A stretch of 64,000 bases of DNA from Ferruginibacter sp. (GTDB taxonomy: Bacteria > Bacteroidota > Bacteroidia > Chitinophagales > Chitinophagaceae). Shown piece after piece: positions 7,925-15,881 of the stretch; the stretch's first letter is position 1, and every line of letters begins with the position of its first letter. A program made the translations under genes and the position numbers. The notes under the pieces were generated by a model. It was not told the DNA's origin and searched no databases. It saw only the letters and a program-made list of their open reading frames with translations. The DNA lies in assembly GCA_017983695.1 (NCBI GenBank), contig JAGOAX010000007.1:1-64000 (forward strand), read 5' to 3'.

Positions 7925-9019
7925 ATGCAACAGCTTTTAAAATTAACTGCCCTCTTCATTCTTCTAAGTGGTTGTAATACATACAAAACAAAATACCCGT
8001 ATTCTCTGGATGATTTCAAGCCTGAGTTGAGAAAGCATTTGGAGAAAATAGTTTCTAATCCTTTCCCTGATAATATAGATGAGGCTGCTGCAAATTACCT
8101 TGATAATCATACTTCAGAAAAAGAACTTCGAAAAATCATAAAGTCAGAACATCCCCTTTTAAGGGCTGTTGCCTTCAAATATCTTTCATTAAGAGAATCT
8201 GTAGATTTCAGTAAAGTATTACTTGAAAATCTAGACGATACAGCTTTTGTTTCCGATTACTCTGGCGATGTAACTACAGTTGCGGATTATTATATAGCCA
8301 AAAGTAGGGGTCATTCAACAATTTTAAAATCGGATTTAATGGATGAAGTTATCAATAAACATCCTTACTTGTCCTATGCTGCTAACTTCGTTCAATACGA
8401 AGCTCCTTCGAATGAAAAATACTATGTTTCATTAAAAAAAATCATTGCAGCCCCATATCCGTTACATTCTAGGTCAAGGAATGGCCTTATAACTAAACTA
8501 TCTGAATACAAAAAAAATGAAGATACCAGTAGTATTGCTTTTGAAATTAGTCGCAATTGGTATGGCAATGAGCCAGAAAAATTTGCTCTGATTGAAAACA
8601 ATCCAATAGACAACTATTTTTTTGTGATAGAAAAATTTTACACCCATATATTGCATTTTAATCAAAGAGGATTGTTGCAAGAAATGTTTTGGCGGGATCA
8701 AGATCTTGAAAGAACTTTTAAAAACTTTATCGCCGCAACTGCGGCTTATAAATCGAAAAGAAGTGCGGAGATATTGTTAGACATTGTAAAGAAAAAACTT
8801 TATAATAAATCAACTGCAAGTTTTATAGACAAAAATCGCCTTGAATTGGAATTTAAATACCATTTACTTGAGGATATAAAAAGATATAATTGTAAATATT
8901 ACAAAAATATATTTCCTCTTATTGAAGAAGGGGCAAAAAAATTCAGTGATAGCTATATTGCTAACGAACCCAATTCCAACTTTCAGCCTAACCAGGTAGA
9001 AGAGAAAACCACCTGGTAA
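7925..9019 (+). CDS. Hypothetical lipoprotein
   Basis: 364 residues that I do not recognise. The N-terminus is a lipoprotein signal, with lipobox LLSG followed by Cys16, so the protein should be lipid-anchored in the envelope. The body is largely helical by composition, with repeated hydrophobic/Lys/Glu patterns (EKELRKIIKSEHPLLRAVAF) that could be HEAT-like, but I cannot demonstrate repeats. It has its own candidate promoter and lower GC than its neighbours. It sits between the sigma54 activator and lptE, which are usually adjacent in this lineage, so it looks like a later insertion. Confidence 0.65.
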   Translation: MQQLLKLTALFILLSGCNTYKTKYPYSLDDFKPELRKHLEKIVSNPFPDNIDEAAANYLDNHTSEKELRKIIKSEHPLLRAVAFKYLSLRESVDFSKVLLENLDDTAFVSDYSGDVTTVADYYIAKSRGHSTILKSDLMDEVINKHPYLSYAANFVQYEAPSNEKYYVSLKKIIAAPYPLHSRSRNGLITKLSEYKKNEDTSSIAFEISRNWYGNEPEKFALIENNPIDNYFFVIEKFYTHILHFNQRGLLQEMFWRDQDLERTFKNFIAATAAYKSKRSAEILLDIVKKKLYNKSTASFIDKNRLELEFKYHLLEDIKRYNCKYYKNIFPLIEEGAKKFSDSYIANEPNSNFQPNQVEEKTTW

Positions 9020-9079
9020 AATCAACACCCAAATCTTTAACAAACTTAATAAGTAAAAACTTATTAATTTGCCCCTTCA

Positions 9080-9619
9080 ATGGCACCACAATACAAATTC
9101 AATATTGGCAACCGCATAAAATTACTGGCAGCCTGCTGCTTAATAGTTTTTACCTGCTCCTACTCTACCTGCAAATATGGTTTTAAAGATACTTCCCCCA
9201 TACCGGAAGAAGTAAAAACATTCAGGGTTAGCTATCTTACCAATAAAGCACAATACGTTAATCCGCAATTAAGCCCGGCATTAACCGAAAAATTAAAGCA
9301 AAAAATAATCAATACCACCAGGCTGCGCCAAACCAATGGCGACGATGCCCATTACGATATCAGCGGCAATGTAAGCCAGTACTATACCACCACCACCGGT
9401 ATCAGCGGCAATAATGCCAGCCTCAACCGGTTAAATGTTACTTTTCACCTGGTATTTAAAAATACGCTGGACGAAAAGAAAAACTTTGAAGCCGACCTGC
9501 CCGTCAACCTCGATTTTCCGGCCACACAAAGCCTGTCGCAGGCAGAAGCCAGCCTGAGTACGAAAATTGTTACCAATATTGTAGATGCTATTTTTAATAA
9601 GATTTTTTCTAACTGGTAA
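9080..9619 (+). CDS. lptE: LptE-family LPS assembly lipoprotein
   Basis: 179 residues. The N-terminal hydrophobic segment (LLAACCLIVFTCSYSTC) looks like a lipoprotein signal with several Cys candidates for the anchor. The following CKYGFKDTSPIPEEVKTF and the pattern NRLNVTFHLVFKNTLD fit the Bacteroidota LptE family, which plugs the LptD barrel and helps insert lipopolysaccharide into the outer membrane. The position upstream of secG supports the call, since this order is conserved. The family is divergent in sequence, so identification leans on both pattern and context. The start ATG at 9080 is 60 nt after the preceding gene. Confidence 0.75.
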   Translation: MAPQYKFNIGNRIKLLAACCLIVFTCSYSTCKYGFKDTSPIPEEVKTFRVSYLTNKAQYVNPQLSPALTEKLKQKIINTTRLRQTNGDDAHYDISGNVSQYYTTTTGISGNNASLNRLNVTFHLVFKNTLDEKKNFEADLPVNLDFPATQSLSQAEASLSTKIVTNIVDAIFNKIFSNW

Positions 9620-9661
9620 AAAACAGTTTGCCGTTTACAGTTTGTAGTTTAGTTTTGAGTT

Positions 9662-10636
9662 ATGCAGCTGCCAGCCTCCCTTTTTGATGTGATACTAAAG
9701 CAAAATTTTTCCGGTTTAGCCAGTAAAGATTATTTACAACAGGTGGCCAGCGAACATCCTTATTTTACTCCTGCACAGTTTTACCTGTTACAGCAAATAC
9801 AACCCGGCGACAGTAATTACGATTATCAGGCTGCAAAAACAGCGTTGCTGTTCAATAACCCGTACTGGTTAAATTTTCAATTGCAACAGGCTAACAAACC
9901 TGCTGCCATTGTTAAAGTAGCACCGGTTATTCCGATGTATGCAGAGAATGCGGATAATAATGATGACGATGTTATTGTAAGTGAAAAAGAAATTGATTCA
10001 TCTGAGCCAACGCCGGTTACTGAGAATGCGGATAATGACTCGATTGTAATAGAAAACAAGCCCCATTCATTTGAGCCAACACCATTTGCAGAAAATACAG
10101 ATAATGATGATGATATTGTTGTAGCTGCAAAAGAAACACCTGTATTTGAACCTGCCCCGGTTATTGAACATATAAATGGCAATGATGATGAAGCATTTAC
10201 CGACCAGGAAATAGCACCTATAAAAATTGATATGACAGCCTCATTAAACCAGGCAGTTGATGATAAGGCATTAAGCTTTGAGCCGATGCACCTGGTAGAT
10301 TATTTTGCATCTCAGGGAATTAAATTAACCGAAGAAGTACAAACAGCCGATAAACTGGGCAAACAGCTTAAAAGCTTTACCGAATGGTTAAAAACCATGA
10401 AGAAAATTCATGTGCCGGCCAATGAGCCCAATACCGGCCAAACTGATATTGCCATACAATCCCTTGCCGAAAGAAGCAATAGGGAAGGCGAAATAATAAC
10501 CGAATCCATGGCCGAAGTGTTTGCCCGGCAGGGCAAAACCGCAAAAGCTGCAGAATTGTACCAAAAATTAAGTTTGCTCAATCCCCTTAAAAGCGCTTAC
10601 TTTGCAGCCAAAATCGAACAATTAAAAGGAGTATAA
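9662..10636 (+). CDS. Conserved hypothetical protein with acidic degenerate repeats
   Basis: 324 residues, probably cytoplasmic. The N-terminal part (about 1-90) has LPASLFDVILKQNFSGLAS. The middle (about 95-185) is made of imperfect repeats of the type FEPTPxxENxDNDDD, strongly acidic. The C-terminal part (about 205-324) has a helical-pair segment (ESMAEVFARQGKTAKAAELY, QKLSLLNPLKSAYF) that resembles a single TPR-like unit. It ends one nucleotide before secG and sits between lptE and secG as in related genomes. Function is unknown. The repeat region is likely to vary in length between strains. Confidence 0.7.
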   Translation: MQLPASLFDVILKQNFSGLASKDYLQQVASEHPYFTPAQFYLLQQIQPGDSNYDYQAAKTALLFNNPYWLNFQLQQANKPAAIVKVAPVIPMYAENADNNDDDVIVSEKEIDSSEPTPVTENADNDSIVIENKPHSFEPTPFAENTDNDDDIVVAAKETPVFEPAPVIEHINGNDDEAFTDQEIAPIKIDMTASLNQAVDDKALSFEPMHLVDYFASQGIKLTEEVQTADKLGKQLKSFTEWLKTMKKIHVPANEPNTGQTDIAIQSLAERSNREGEIITESMAEVFARQGKTAKAAELYQKLSLLNPLKSAYFAAKIEQLKGV

Positions 10637-10637
10637 T

Positions 10638-10994
10638 ATGTTAGTTTTATTTGGAATTTTAGTGATTATTCTGTCTGTGGTTTTAGGTTTGATCGTATTG
10701 ATACAGAACCCTAAAGGTGGTGGTTTATCTGCAAGTTTAGGTGGTTTCAGCAACCAGTTAATGGGTGTAAAACAAACTACTGATGTGCTGGAAAAAGGCA
10801 CCTGGTTATTTGCAGCTTTAGTAGGTATTCTTTGCCTGGTTTCGCCAGCTTTTATACCAAAAGGCGCTACTGGCTCATCTCAAAATGATGAATTGCTTAA
10901 AGGCGTTAATGCTTCGCCTGCTAAACCGGCCGTTACACCTAATGCTACACAAATGCCGGGAACTGTGCAACCTAAAACTGATTCCGGTAAATAA
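10638..10994 (+). CDS. secG: Preprotein translocase subunit SecG
   Basis: 118 residues. Two membrane segments (VLFGILVIILSVVLGLIVLI and TWLFAALVGILCLVSPAFI) flank the conserved cytoplasmic loop NPKGGGLSASLGG. SecG joins SecYE in the inner membrane and assists SecA-driven export. The Ala/Pro/Thr-rich C-terminal tail is typical of Bacteroidota. An AAAGGAG sequence just upstream of the ATG is a good Shine-Dalgarno, unusual in this window. A rho-independent terminator follows. Confidence 0.93.
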   Translation: MLVLFGILVIILSVVLGLIVLIQNPKGGGLSASLGGFSNQLMGVKQTTDVLEKGTWLFAALVGILCLVSPAFIPKGATGSSQNDELLKGVNASPAKPAVTPNATQMPGTVQPKTDSGK

Positions 10995-11027
10995 GTTGGT
11001 ACAAACTTTATAAAATATTTTTGAAAA

Positions 11028-11052
11028 GCCCCGTTTTACACCGGGGTTTTTT
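11028..11052 (+). terminator. Rho-independent terminator after secG
   Basis: CCCCG (11029-11033), loop TTTTACAC, CGGGG (11042-11046), then TTTTTT. It closes the lptE-secG unit. Confidence 0.85.
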
Positions 11053-11069
11053 ATTTTACTTTGTTACAC

Positions 11070-12095
11070 ATGAAAAAGAAAATCATTTACACTTTCCTTG
11101 CCCTTATTTTAATTGGTGGCGCTTTTATTGGTTATAAAATTTTGGGGCCTACAGTAAACGCTCCTGAAAAAAAATATTTTTACATCAGTACAGGCGAAAA
11201 TTATGAAGGCGTGATAGCAGACTTACAGGACCTTAAAATTATCACAAGTGAATTCTGGTTTAACCTCGTTGCCAAAAAATTAAATTACCCTAAGGCTGTA
11301 AAAGCAGGCCGTTACGAAATTAAAAATGGTACCAGTATTTTAACCTTGGTGCGTATGCTGCGGTCGGGCAGTCAATCGCCGGTAAAACTTGTAATAAATA
11401 AAATAAGAACTAAGGAAGACCTTGCCCAAAAAATTGCTAGCAGCTTTGAATGCGATTCATTAAGTTTTATCAGCTTACTGAACAATACGGATTCTTTAAA
11501 AAAATATAACCTGGACACCAATACAGTAATGACAGCTGTAATTCCTGATACCTACAGTATTTTATGGAATACTTCGCCTGCAAAAATCTTTAAAAAACTA
11601 TATACCGATCAACAAAAATTCTGGAATAGTGAAAGAACAAACAAAGCTGCGGCATTAAATATGACACCACAGCAAATTTATACCATGGCAAGTATTGTAG
11701 AAGAAGAAACCAATAAGGAAGCCGATAAAGGAAAAGTTGCCAGTGTATATATTAACCGTATTGAAAAAGGGATGAAACTAGAAGCTGACCCCACAGTAAA
11801 ATTTGCTATGAAGGATTTTGGTTTGAAAAGAATTTACCACAAACATCTCTCGTATGCATCAGCATACAATACCTACCAACAAACAGGTTTGCCACCCGGC
11901 CCTATTTGTACACCTTCATCAAAAACAATTGATGCGGTATTGAATGCCCCAAAAACCAATTATATTTTCTTTGTGGCTAAACCCGATTTTAATGGCTACT
12001 CTAATTTTGCTGCCACTTATGAAGAACATTTGGTGTACGCAAAATCCTATCAAAATGCATTAGACAGTTTAATGAAGGCAAAAGCAATGCAATAA
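11070..12095 (+). CDS. mltG: Endolytic murein transglycosylase MltG (YceG-like)
   Basis: 341 residues. A single N-terminal membrane anchor (IIYTFLALILIGGAFIGY) is followed by a LysM-like segment and the YceG catalytic domain, with the catalytic Glu region ASIVEEETNKEADKG (E211-E213) and downstream motifs SVYINRIEKGMKLEADPTV and TGLPPGPICTP. It cleaves nascent glycan strands in the periplasm and sets their length. ATG at 11070 is preferred over the TTG at 11061. Confidence 0.93.
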   Translation: MKKKIIYTFLALILIGGAFIGYKILGPTVNAPEKKYFYISTGENYEGVIADLQDLKIITSEFWFNLVAKKLNYPKAVKAGRYEIKNGTSILTLVRMLRSGSQSPVKLVINKIRTKEDLAQKIASSFECDSLSFISLLNNTDSLKKYNLDTNTVMTAVIPDTYSILWNTSPAKIFKKLYTDQQKFWNSERTNKAAALNMTPQQIYTMASIVEEETNKEADKGKVASVYINRIEKGMKLEADPTVKFAMKDFGLKRIYHKHLSYASAYNTYQQTGLPPGPICTPSSKTIDAVLNAPKTNYIFFVAKPDFNGYSNFAATYEEHLVYAKSYQNALDSLMKAKAMQ

Positions 12096-12140
12096 GTTCA
12101 TGCCTTAGTTATTGGAAAAAAAATTATCTTGTAGTACACA

Positions 12141-13112
12141 ATGACTAAACTGGAACGCATATTAATTACCAAAACTCCGATGGCCTTTGTTTTACGAAAA
12201 AGCCAGCATTGGTATTTACCGGGTTTTGAGGGGGTTCCTTTATATGATGTAATAAAATTCTTTTACCGGCAGATTAAAACAGTTGGGCTTAACGAACGGG
12301 CATCGGCTATAGCATATAATTTTATAATGGCTATACCGCCATCCTTTCTTTTTTTATTTACACTGATACCACAATTGCCATTCTTTAAGAAGAAAGAAAT
12401 CTTACGGCAGCTTACCCTCATTATTAAAGATATTATTCCTGCCGAAGGATATAATAAAACCATTATCACTTTTATTAAGGAAACATTTTTTGATACCCCT
12501 GTTTTAAGCTTACTGTCATTTGGTTTGCTATTAGCACTTTTTTTTGCATCCAACGCTATGATGGGGTTAATGCGTTCTTTCAATAAAAATTATATGGGTT
12601 TTGAAAAAAGAAAAGGACTGCACGACCGTTGGATCGCCATAAGATTAACTGTTTTAATTTTTGGGCTGGTATTAAGCTGCCTTATTTTATTAATAACTCA
12701 GGGTGCTGTTTTAAAATGGCTTAAAGTAAAAAGTGATTTCTGGCTCGGCTTTATTTATTATGGACGCTGGGTTGTTATTGTTGTACTAATATTTTACTCT
12801 ATAGCATTCATTTATAAATATGCGCCTGCTGTACAAAAGCGCTGGAAACTAACTTCTCCCGGTACTATACTGGCTACGTTTTTAAGTATCGCAGCAACCG
12901 TCGGCTTTTCGGCTTTTGTAAATAATTTTGGCAAATACAATGCCCTGTATGGCTCCATCGGAACAATAATTATGCTAATGGCCCTAATTTATATTAACTC
13001 ACTGGTTTTATTAATCGGGTTCGAATTAAATGTTAGCATTAAGTCGCTTAAATTAAAAGCTGAGCACCGTGATGCCGAAGAAAAAAAGAATGCTGCAAAG
13101 CAAATTACATAA
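12141..13112 (+). CDS. YihY/BrkB-family inner membrane protein
   Basis: 323 residues with about six membrane segments (for example LLSFGLLLALFFASNAMMGL and IAIRLTVLIFGLVLSCLILL). The early motif NERASAIAYNFIMAIPPSFL and the late YGSIGTIIMLMALIYINSLV with GFELN are typical of the YihY/virulence factor BrkB family. The biochemical function of the family is not settled. It lies 45 nt downstream of mltG and is probably expressed from nearby. Confidence 0.88.
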   Translation: MTKLERILITKTPMAFVLRKSQHWYLPGFEGVPLYDVIKFFYRQIKTVGLNERASAIAYNFIMAIPPSFLFLFTLIPQLPFFKKKEILRQLTLIIKDIIPAEGYNKTIITFIKETFFDTPVLSLLSFGLLLALFFASNAMMGLMRSFNKNYMGFEKRKGLHDRWIAIRLTVLIFGLVLSCLILLITQGAVLKWLKVKSDFWLGFIYYGRWVVIVVLIFYSIAFIYKYAPAVQKRWKLTSPGTILATFLSIAATVGFSAFVNNFGKYNALYGSIGTIIMLMALIYINSLVLLIGFELNVSIKSLKLKAEHRDAEEKKNAAKQIT

Positions 13113-13162
13113 ACGGTTTCCATTTCTCTTATGGTTTAGTTAGCTTTAGTAAAACTCATTTT

Positions 13163-13768
13163 ATGAAAAAGATATTTTTCGCCTGCACAGCCATTGTATC
13201 AATGGCTGCAATGTCATTTATCATTAATGGCCCCCTGCCTATTGGCAGCACTATGCCTAAAGCAGATGTTAAACTGAAAGATATTTCAGGCAAGGAAGTA
13301 TCTGTTGGTGAAGTAAAAAAAGAAAAAGGTGTTTTGGTAATGTTCAGTTGCAATACCTGCCCTTATGTAGTTAAAAACCAGCAACGCACTGTTGCTATTG
13401 CAGCTTATGCACAGAAAAATAATGTTGGTGTAATTATTTTAAACAGTAACGAAGGACAGCGTGATGACGATGACAGTTATGAGGCTATGAAAACTTATGC
13501 CAAAGAACAAAATTATACCTGGCATTATGCAGTAGATAAAAACAACGAACTGGCCGATGCCTTTGGAGCCAACCGCACACCTGAATGTTTTTTATTTGAT
13601 AAAGATTTAAAGTTGGTATATCATGGTGCTATTGATGATAACCCTTCTGATGCCGGCAGCGTAAAACGTAATCATTTACAGGAAGCAATTACTGAACTTA
13701 CTACAGGCAAGGAAATTTCAATAAAAGAAAGCCGAAGTGTGGGTTGTGGTATTAAGCGGAAGGGATAA
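13163..13768 (+). CDS. Exported thioredoxin-fold (redoxin) protein
   Basis: 201 residues with a signal peptide (KKIFFACTAIVSMAAMSFI). The AhpC/TSA-like redoxin fold carries the active-site motif SCNTCPYV and the later conserved NRTPECFLFD (cis-Pro region). The CxxC pair suggests thiol-disulfide exchange or peroxide reduction in the periplasm. The partner is unknown. The C-terminus carries another Cys (SVGCGI). A convergent terminator separates it from the OmpA gene. Confidence 0.85.
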   Translation: MKKIFFACTAIVSMAAMSFIINGPLPIGSTMPKADVKLKDISGKEVSVGEVKKEKGVLVMFSCNTCPYVVKNQQRTVAIAAYAQKNNVGVIILNSNEGQRDDDDSYEAMKTYAKEQNYTWHYAVDKNNELADAFGANRTPECFLFDKDLKLVYHGAIDDNPSDAGSVKRNHLQEAITELTTGKEISIKESRSVGCGIKRKG

Positions 13769-13880
13769 AACATTATTAGTTAAAAACTACTTTTAACGAC
13801 TCCTATAAAAATACAACTTGGTTTCAAGAGATTTAAAAAAGTAACAAAATATTATACGAATAAAAATTCTCCCAATAAAA

Positions 13881-13909
13881 AACCCCGGTAATATACCGGG
13901 GCTTTTTAT
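13881..13909. terminator. Bidirectional terminator between redoxin and OmpA genes
   Basis: CCCCGGTA (13883-13890), loop ATA, TACCGGGG (13894-13901), with an A-run on the left and CTTTTTATT on the right, so it can stop transcripts from both sides. Confidence 0.88.
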
Positions 13910-13925
13910 TTATTCAAAAGTTGTA

Positions 13926-15263
13926 TTAATAATTCCTTGCTTTCATTTCCACTCTCCTGTTTTTGGTACGGCCTGCCGCAGTTTTATTATCTGCAACCGG
14001 CATATCCTGTCCGTGACCTGTAGAAGTCATCCTGCTTTCTTCCACACCTTTGCTTGCCAGGTAAGCTTTAACAGAAGCTGCCCTGTTGTCGCTAAGTACC
14101 TGGTTTTTTTCAGGTTTACCCTGGCTGTCAGTATGGCCATCAATATCTAATTGCAATGTTTTATCATCAGCCATAATTTTAGCTACTTCATTTAAAGACT
14201 TAAATGACTTAGGTAATAATTTAGCGCTTCCTGTTGCAAACAGGATATTTTTTGCAGCATAGTTGATTTTATCAACTACAACCTGAGGAATTATTGGGCA
14301 ACCAAAATTTGTAGCTGGTCCTGCAATAGTTGGACATTTATCTTCTTCATCATTTACTCCGTCTTTATCAGTATCTGGTACGGGGCAACCCTGGTAACGG
14401 GCAACACCTTTTTCAGTAATACATTTATCCTGTTCGTCGTTAATCCCATCTCCATCAGTATCTGGTATAGGACAGCCATTGTATTTTGCCAGGCCTACCA
14501 CATCAGGACATTTATCAGATGCATCTGCAATACCATCACCATCTTTATCTGGACAACCCTGTAAAGAAACCAGGCCTTTTACATCAGGACATTTATCATT
14601 ATCATCAATGATACCATCGCCATCCCTGTCTTTTGGAGCCTCTACAACCGGCGGCAATACTACGGGCATAACCGGAGGTGCTTTTGGTTTACCAATATTA
14701 CCGGCTACGCCAAAACTATGATAGAAATGATAAGCTGCATTTTCTGTAATAGGAATGCGGTATTGAGAATTGAGTAAAAGGAAAGCGTCGTCAAAAAGAT
14801 TTACCTGTAAACCCACACCTGCAGGTACAAAAGCTGAATAATAACCTTTATACTTAGCAGCGCCAAGACCTGCCGCAATATAAGGACTCACCCAATATTT
14901 ATCTGACAGCAATTTTACATTACCTGTTGCAACAGCTTCCAGTAATAAATTAGTATTTCCTAAAGATACCTTACCCGGAACCGGGTAATCTACAAAAGAA
15001 CCTGAAATTCCGGCTTCAATATCAATATTATTACTAAGCCCCTGAAGATAGCTTAGTGCCAGACCTGCAGCCATATTTTTTGTTTGTGTAAATTCTTTTG
15101 AGCTTAATACTTTTGACAAACCGGAGGCCCGTATTTTAGCTGCAGTTTTAAAATCATTTAAAATAAAGCTTACTCCTATTGCAGGACGCTTTTTGTAATC
15201 ATCCTGACCAAAGCTGTTTATAAACAGCCCAATGGCTAAAAATGAAAATAAGATTTTCTTCAT
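13926..15263 (-). CDS. OmpA-family outer membrane protein with thrombospondin type 3 repeats
   Basis: 445 residues. Signal peptide KKILFSFLAIGLFINSFGQ, an N-terminal beta-barrel of about 180 residues, then about five calcium-binding TSP3-type repeats (DRDGDGIIDDNDKCPDV and variants) at roughly 205-325, then a C-terminal OmpA/MotB peptidoglycan-binding domain with NILFATGSAKLLPKS, IDGHTDSQG and NRRVEMKAR. It should tether the outer membrane to peptidoglycan. ATG at 15261-15263 is chosen because the upstream TTG at 15290 overlaps the -7 box. The TSP3 repeats are near-identical at DNA level and may recombine. Confidence 0.93.
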   Translation of the reverse strand: MKKILFSFLAIGLFINSFGQDDYKKRPAIGVSFILNDFKTAAKIRASGLSKVLSSKEFTQTKNMAAGLALSYLQGLSNNIDIEAGISGSFVDYPVPGKVSLGNTNLLLEAVATGNVKLLSDKYWVSPYIAAGLGAAKYKGYYSAFVPAGVGLQVNLFDDAFLLLNSQYRIPITENAAYHFYHSFGVAGNIGKPKAPPVMPVVLPPVVEAPKDRDGDGIIDDNDKCPDVKGLVSLQGCPDKDGDGIADASDKCPDVVGLAKYNGCPIPDTDGDGINDEQDKCITEKGVARYQGCPVPDTDKDGVNDEEDKCPTIAGPATNFGCPIIPQVVVDKINYAAKNILFATGSAKLLPKSFKSLNEVAKIMADDKTLQLDIDGHTDSQGKPEKNQVLSDNRAASVKAYLASKGVEESRMTSTGHGQDMPVADNKTAAGRTKNRRVEMKARNY

Positions 15264-15287
15264 ATCTGTTAGTTTACTTAGTTGCCG

Positions 15288-15295
15288 CAAAAATA
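15288..15295 (-). promoter_or_regulatory. -7 box for the OmpA-family gene
   Basis: TATTTTTG on the minus strand, 24 nt before the ATG at 15263, followed by C as in other strong boxes here. Confidence 0.5.
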
Positions 15296-15393
15296 CTGGC
15301 TTACGTTCAAAACATAAAATAATTTACCCACATTATTGGTTTCTAATACATAAGGCAGACAATTATTGGCTATAAAATGCTGCAATAAATATA

Positions 15394-15846
15394 TTATGGT
15401 GCTTTTTTGCCTAAAACTTCAATTTTTACCCTTGTAAGGCCTGCGCCAACATAACCTAATTTAACTGCTGCGGCCTTACTAAGGTCAATTATACGTTTCA
15501 TCCTGGGATGCAGCCTGTCGTTTGTTTTTACCACTACCGTACGGCCGTTACGCAGGTTGGTTACCCTTATCCATGTACCTAAGGGCAAAACATTACAGGC
15601 ACAGGTAAGTTTCTTTTGACTGAAAATTTCGCCATTGGCTGTTTTTCTACCCTCAAATTTATTAGCATAAAAACTGGCCTGGCCATACAATACTCTTTTT
15701 GATTTGCTGCTTTTGGCTTTTGTTGCCGTATCGGCCTGCTGGGCAAAAGTTTTTAATGGCGCAATAAAAACAATTGCTGTAATTAATACCAGCGCCAATT
15801 GTACAATTTTTTTTTGAGCAGATGAATGTGGTTTCATGCAAGCCAT
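15394..15846 (-). CDS. RlpA-type septal ring lytic transglycosylase-like protein
   Basis: 150 residues. An N-terminal signal segment (IVQLALVLITAIVFIAPLKT ending FAQ) precedes a double-psi beta-barrel domain with YGQASFYANKFEGRKTANGE, TCACNVLPLGTWIRVTNL and VVKTNDR, the RlpA core. RlpA proteins bind or cleave denuded glycan at division sites. There is no SPOR domain, which is common for Bacteroidota short forms. It lies 35 nt downstream of the L,D-transpeptidase gene, so it is probably the second gene of that unit. The start may instead be the ATG at 15837. Confidence 0.88.
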   Translation of the reverse strand: MACMKPHSSAQKKIVQLALVLITAIVFIAPLKTFAQQADTATKAKSSKSKRVLYGQASFYANKFEGRKTANGEIFSQKKLTCACNVLPLGTWIRVTNLRNGRTVVVKTNDRLHPRMKRIIDLSKAAAVKLGYVGAGLTRVKIEVLGKKAP

Positions 15847-15881
15847 TAAAAGAGTTAAAGATTTATATTAAACTGATCTCC

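Noticed and set aside
11050..11069. Promoter box TTACTTTG just before mltG
   Set aside because: It has one base too few between TA and TTTG for the TAnnTTTG consensus and no TTG at the right distance.
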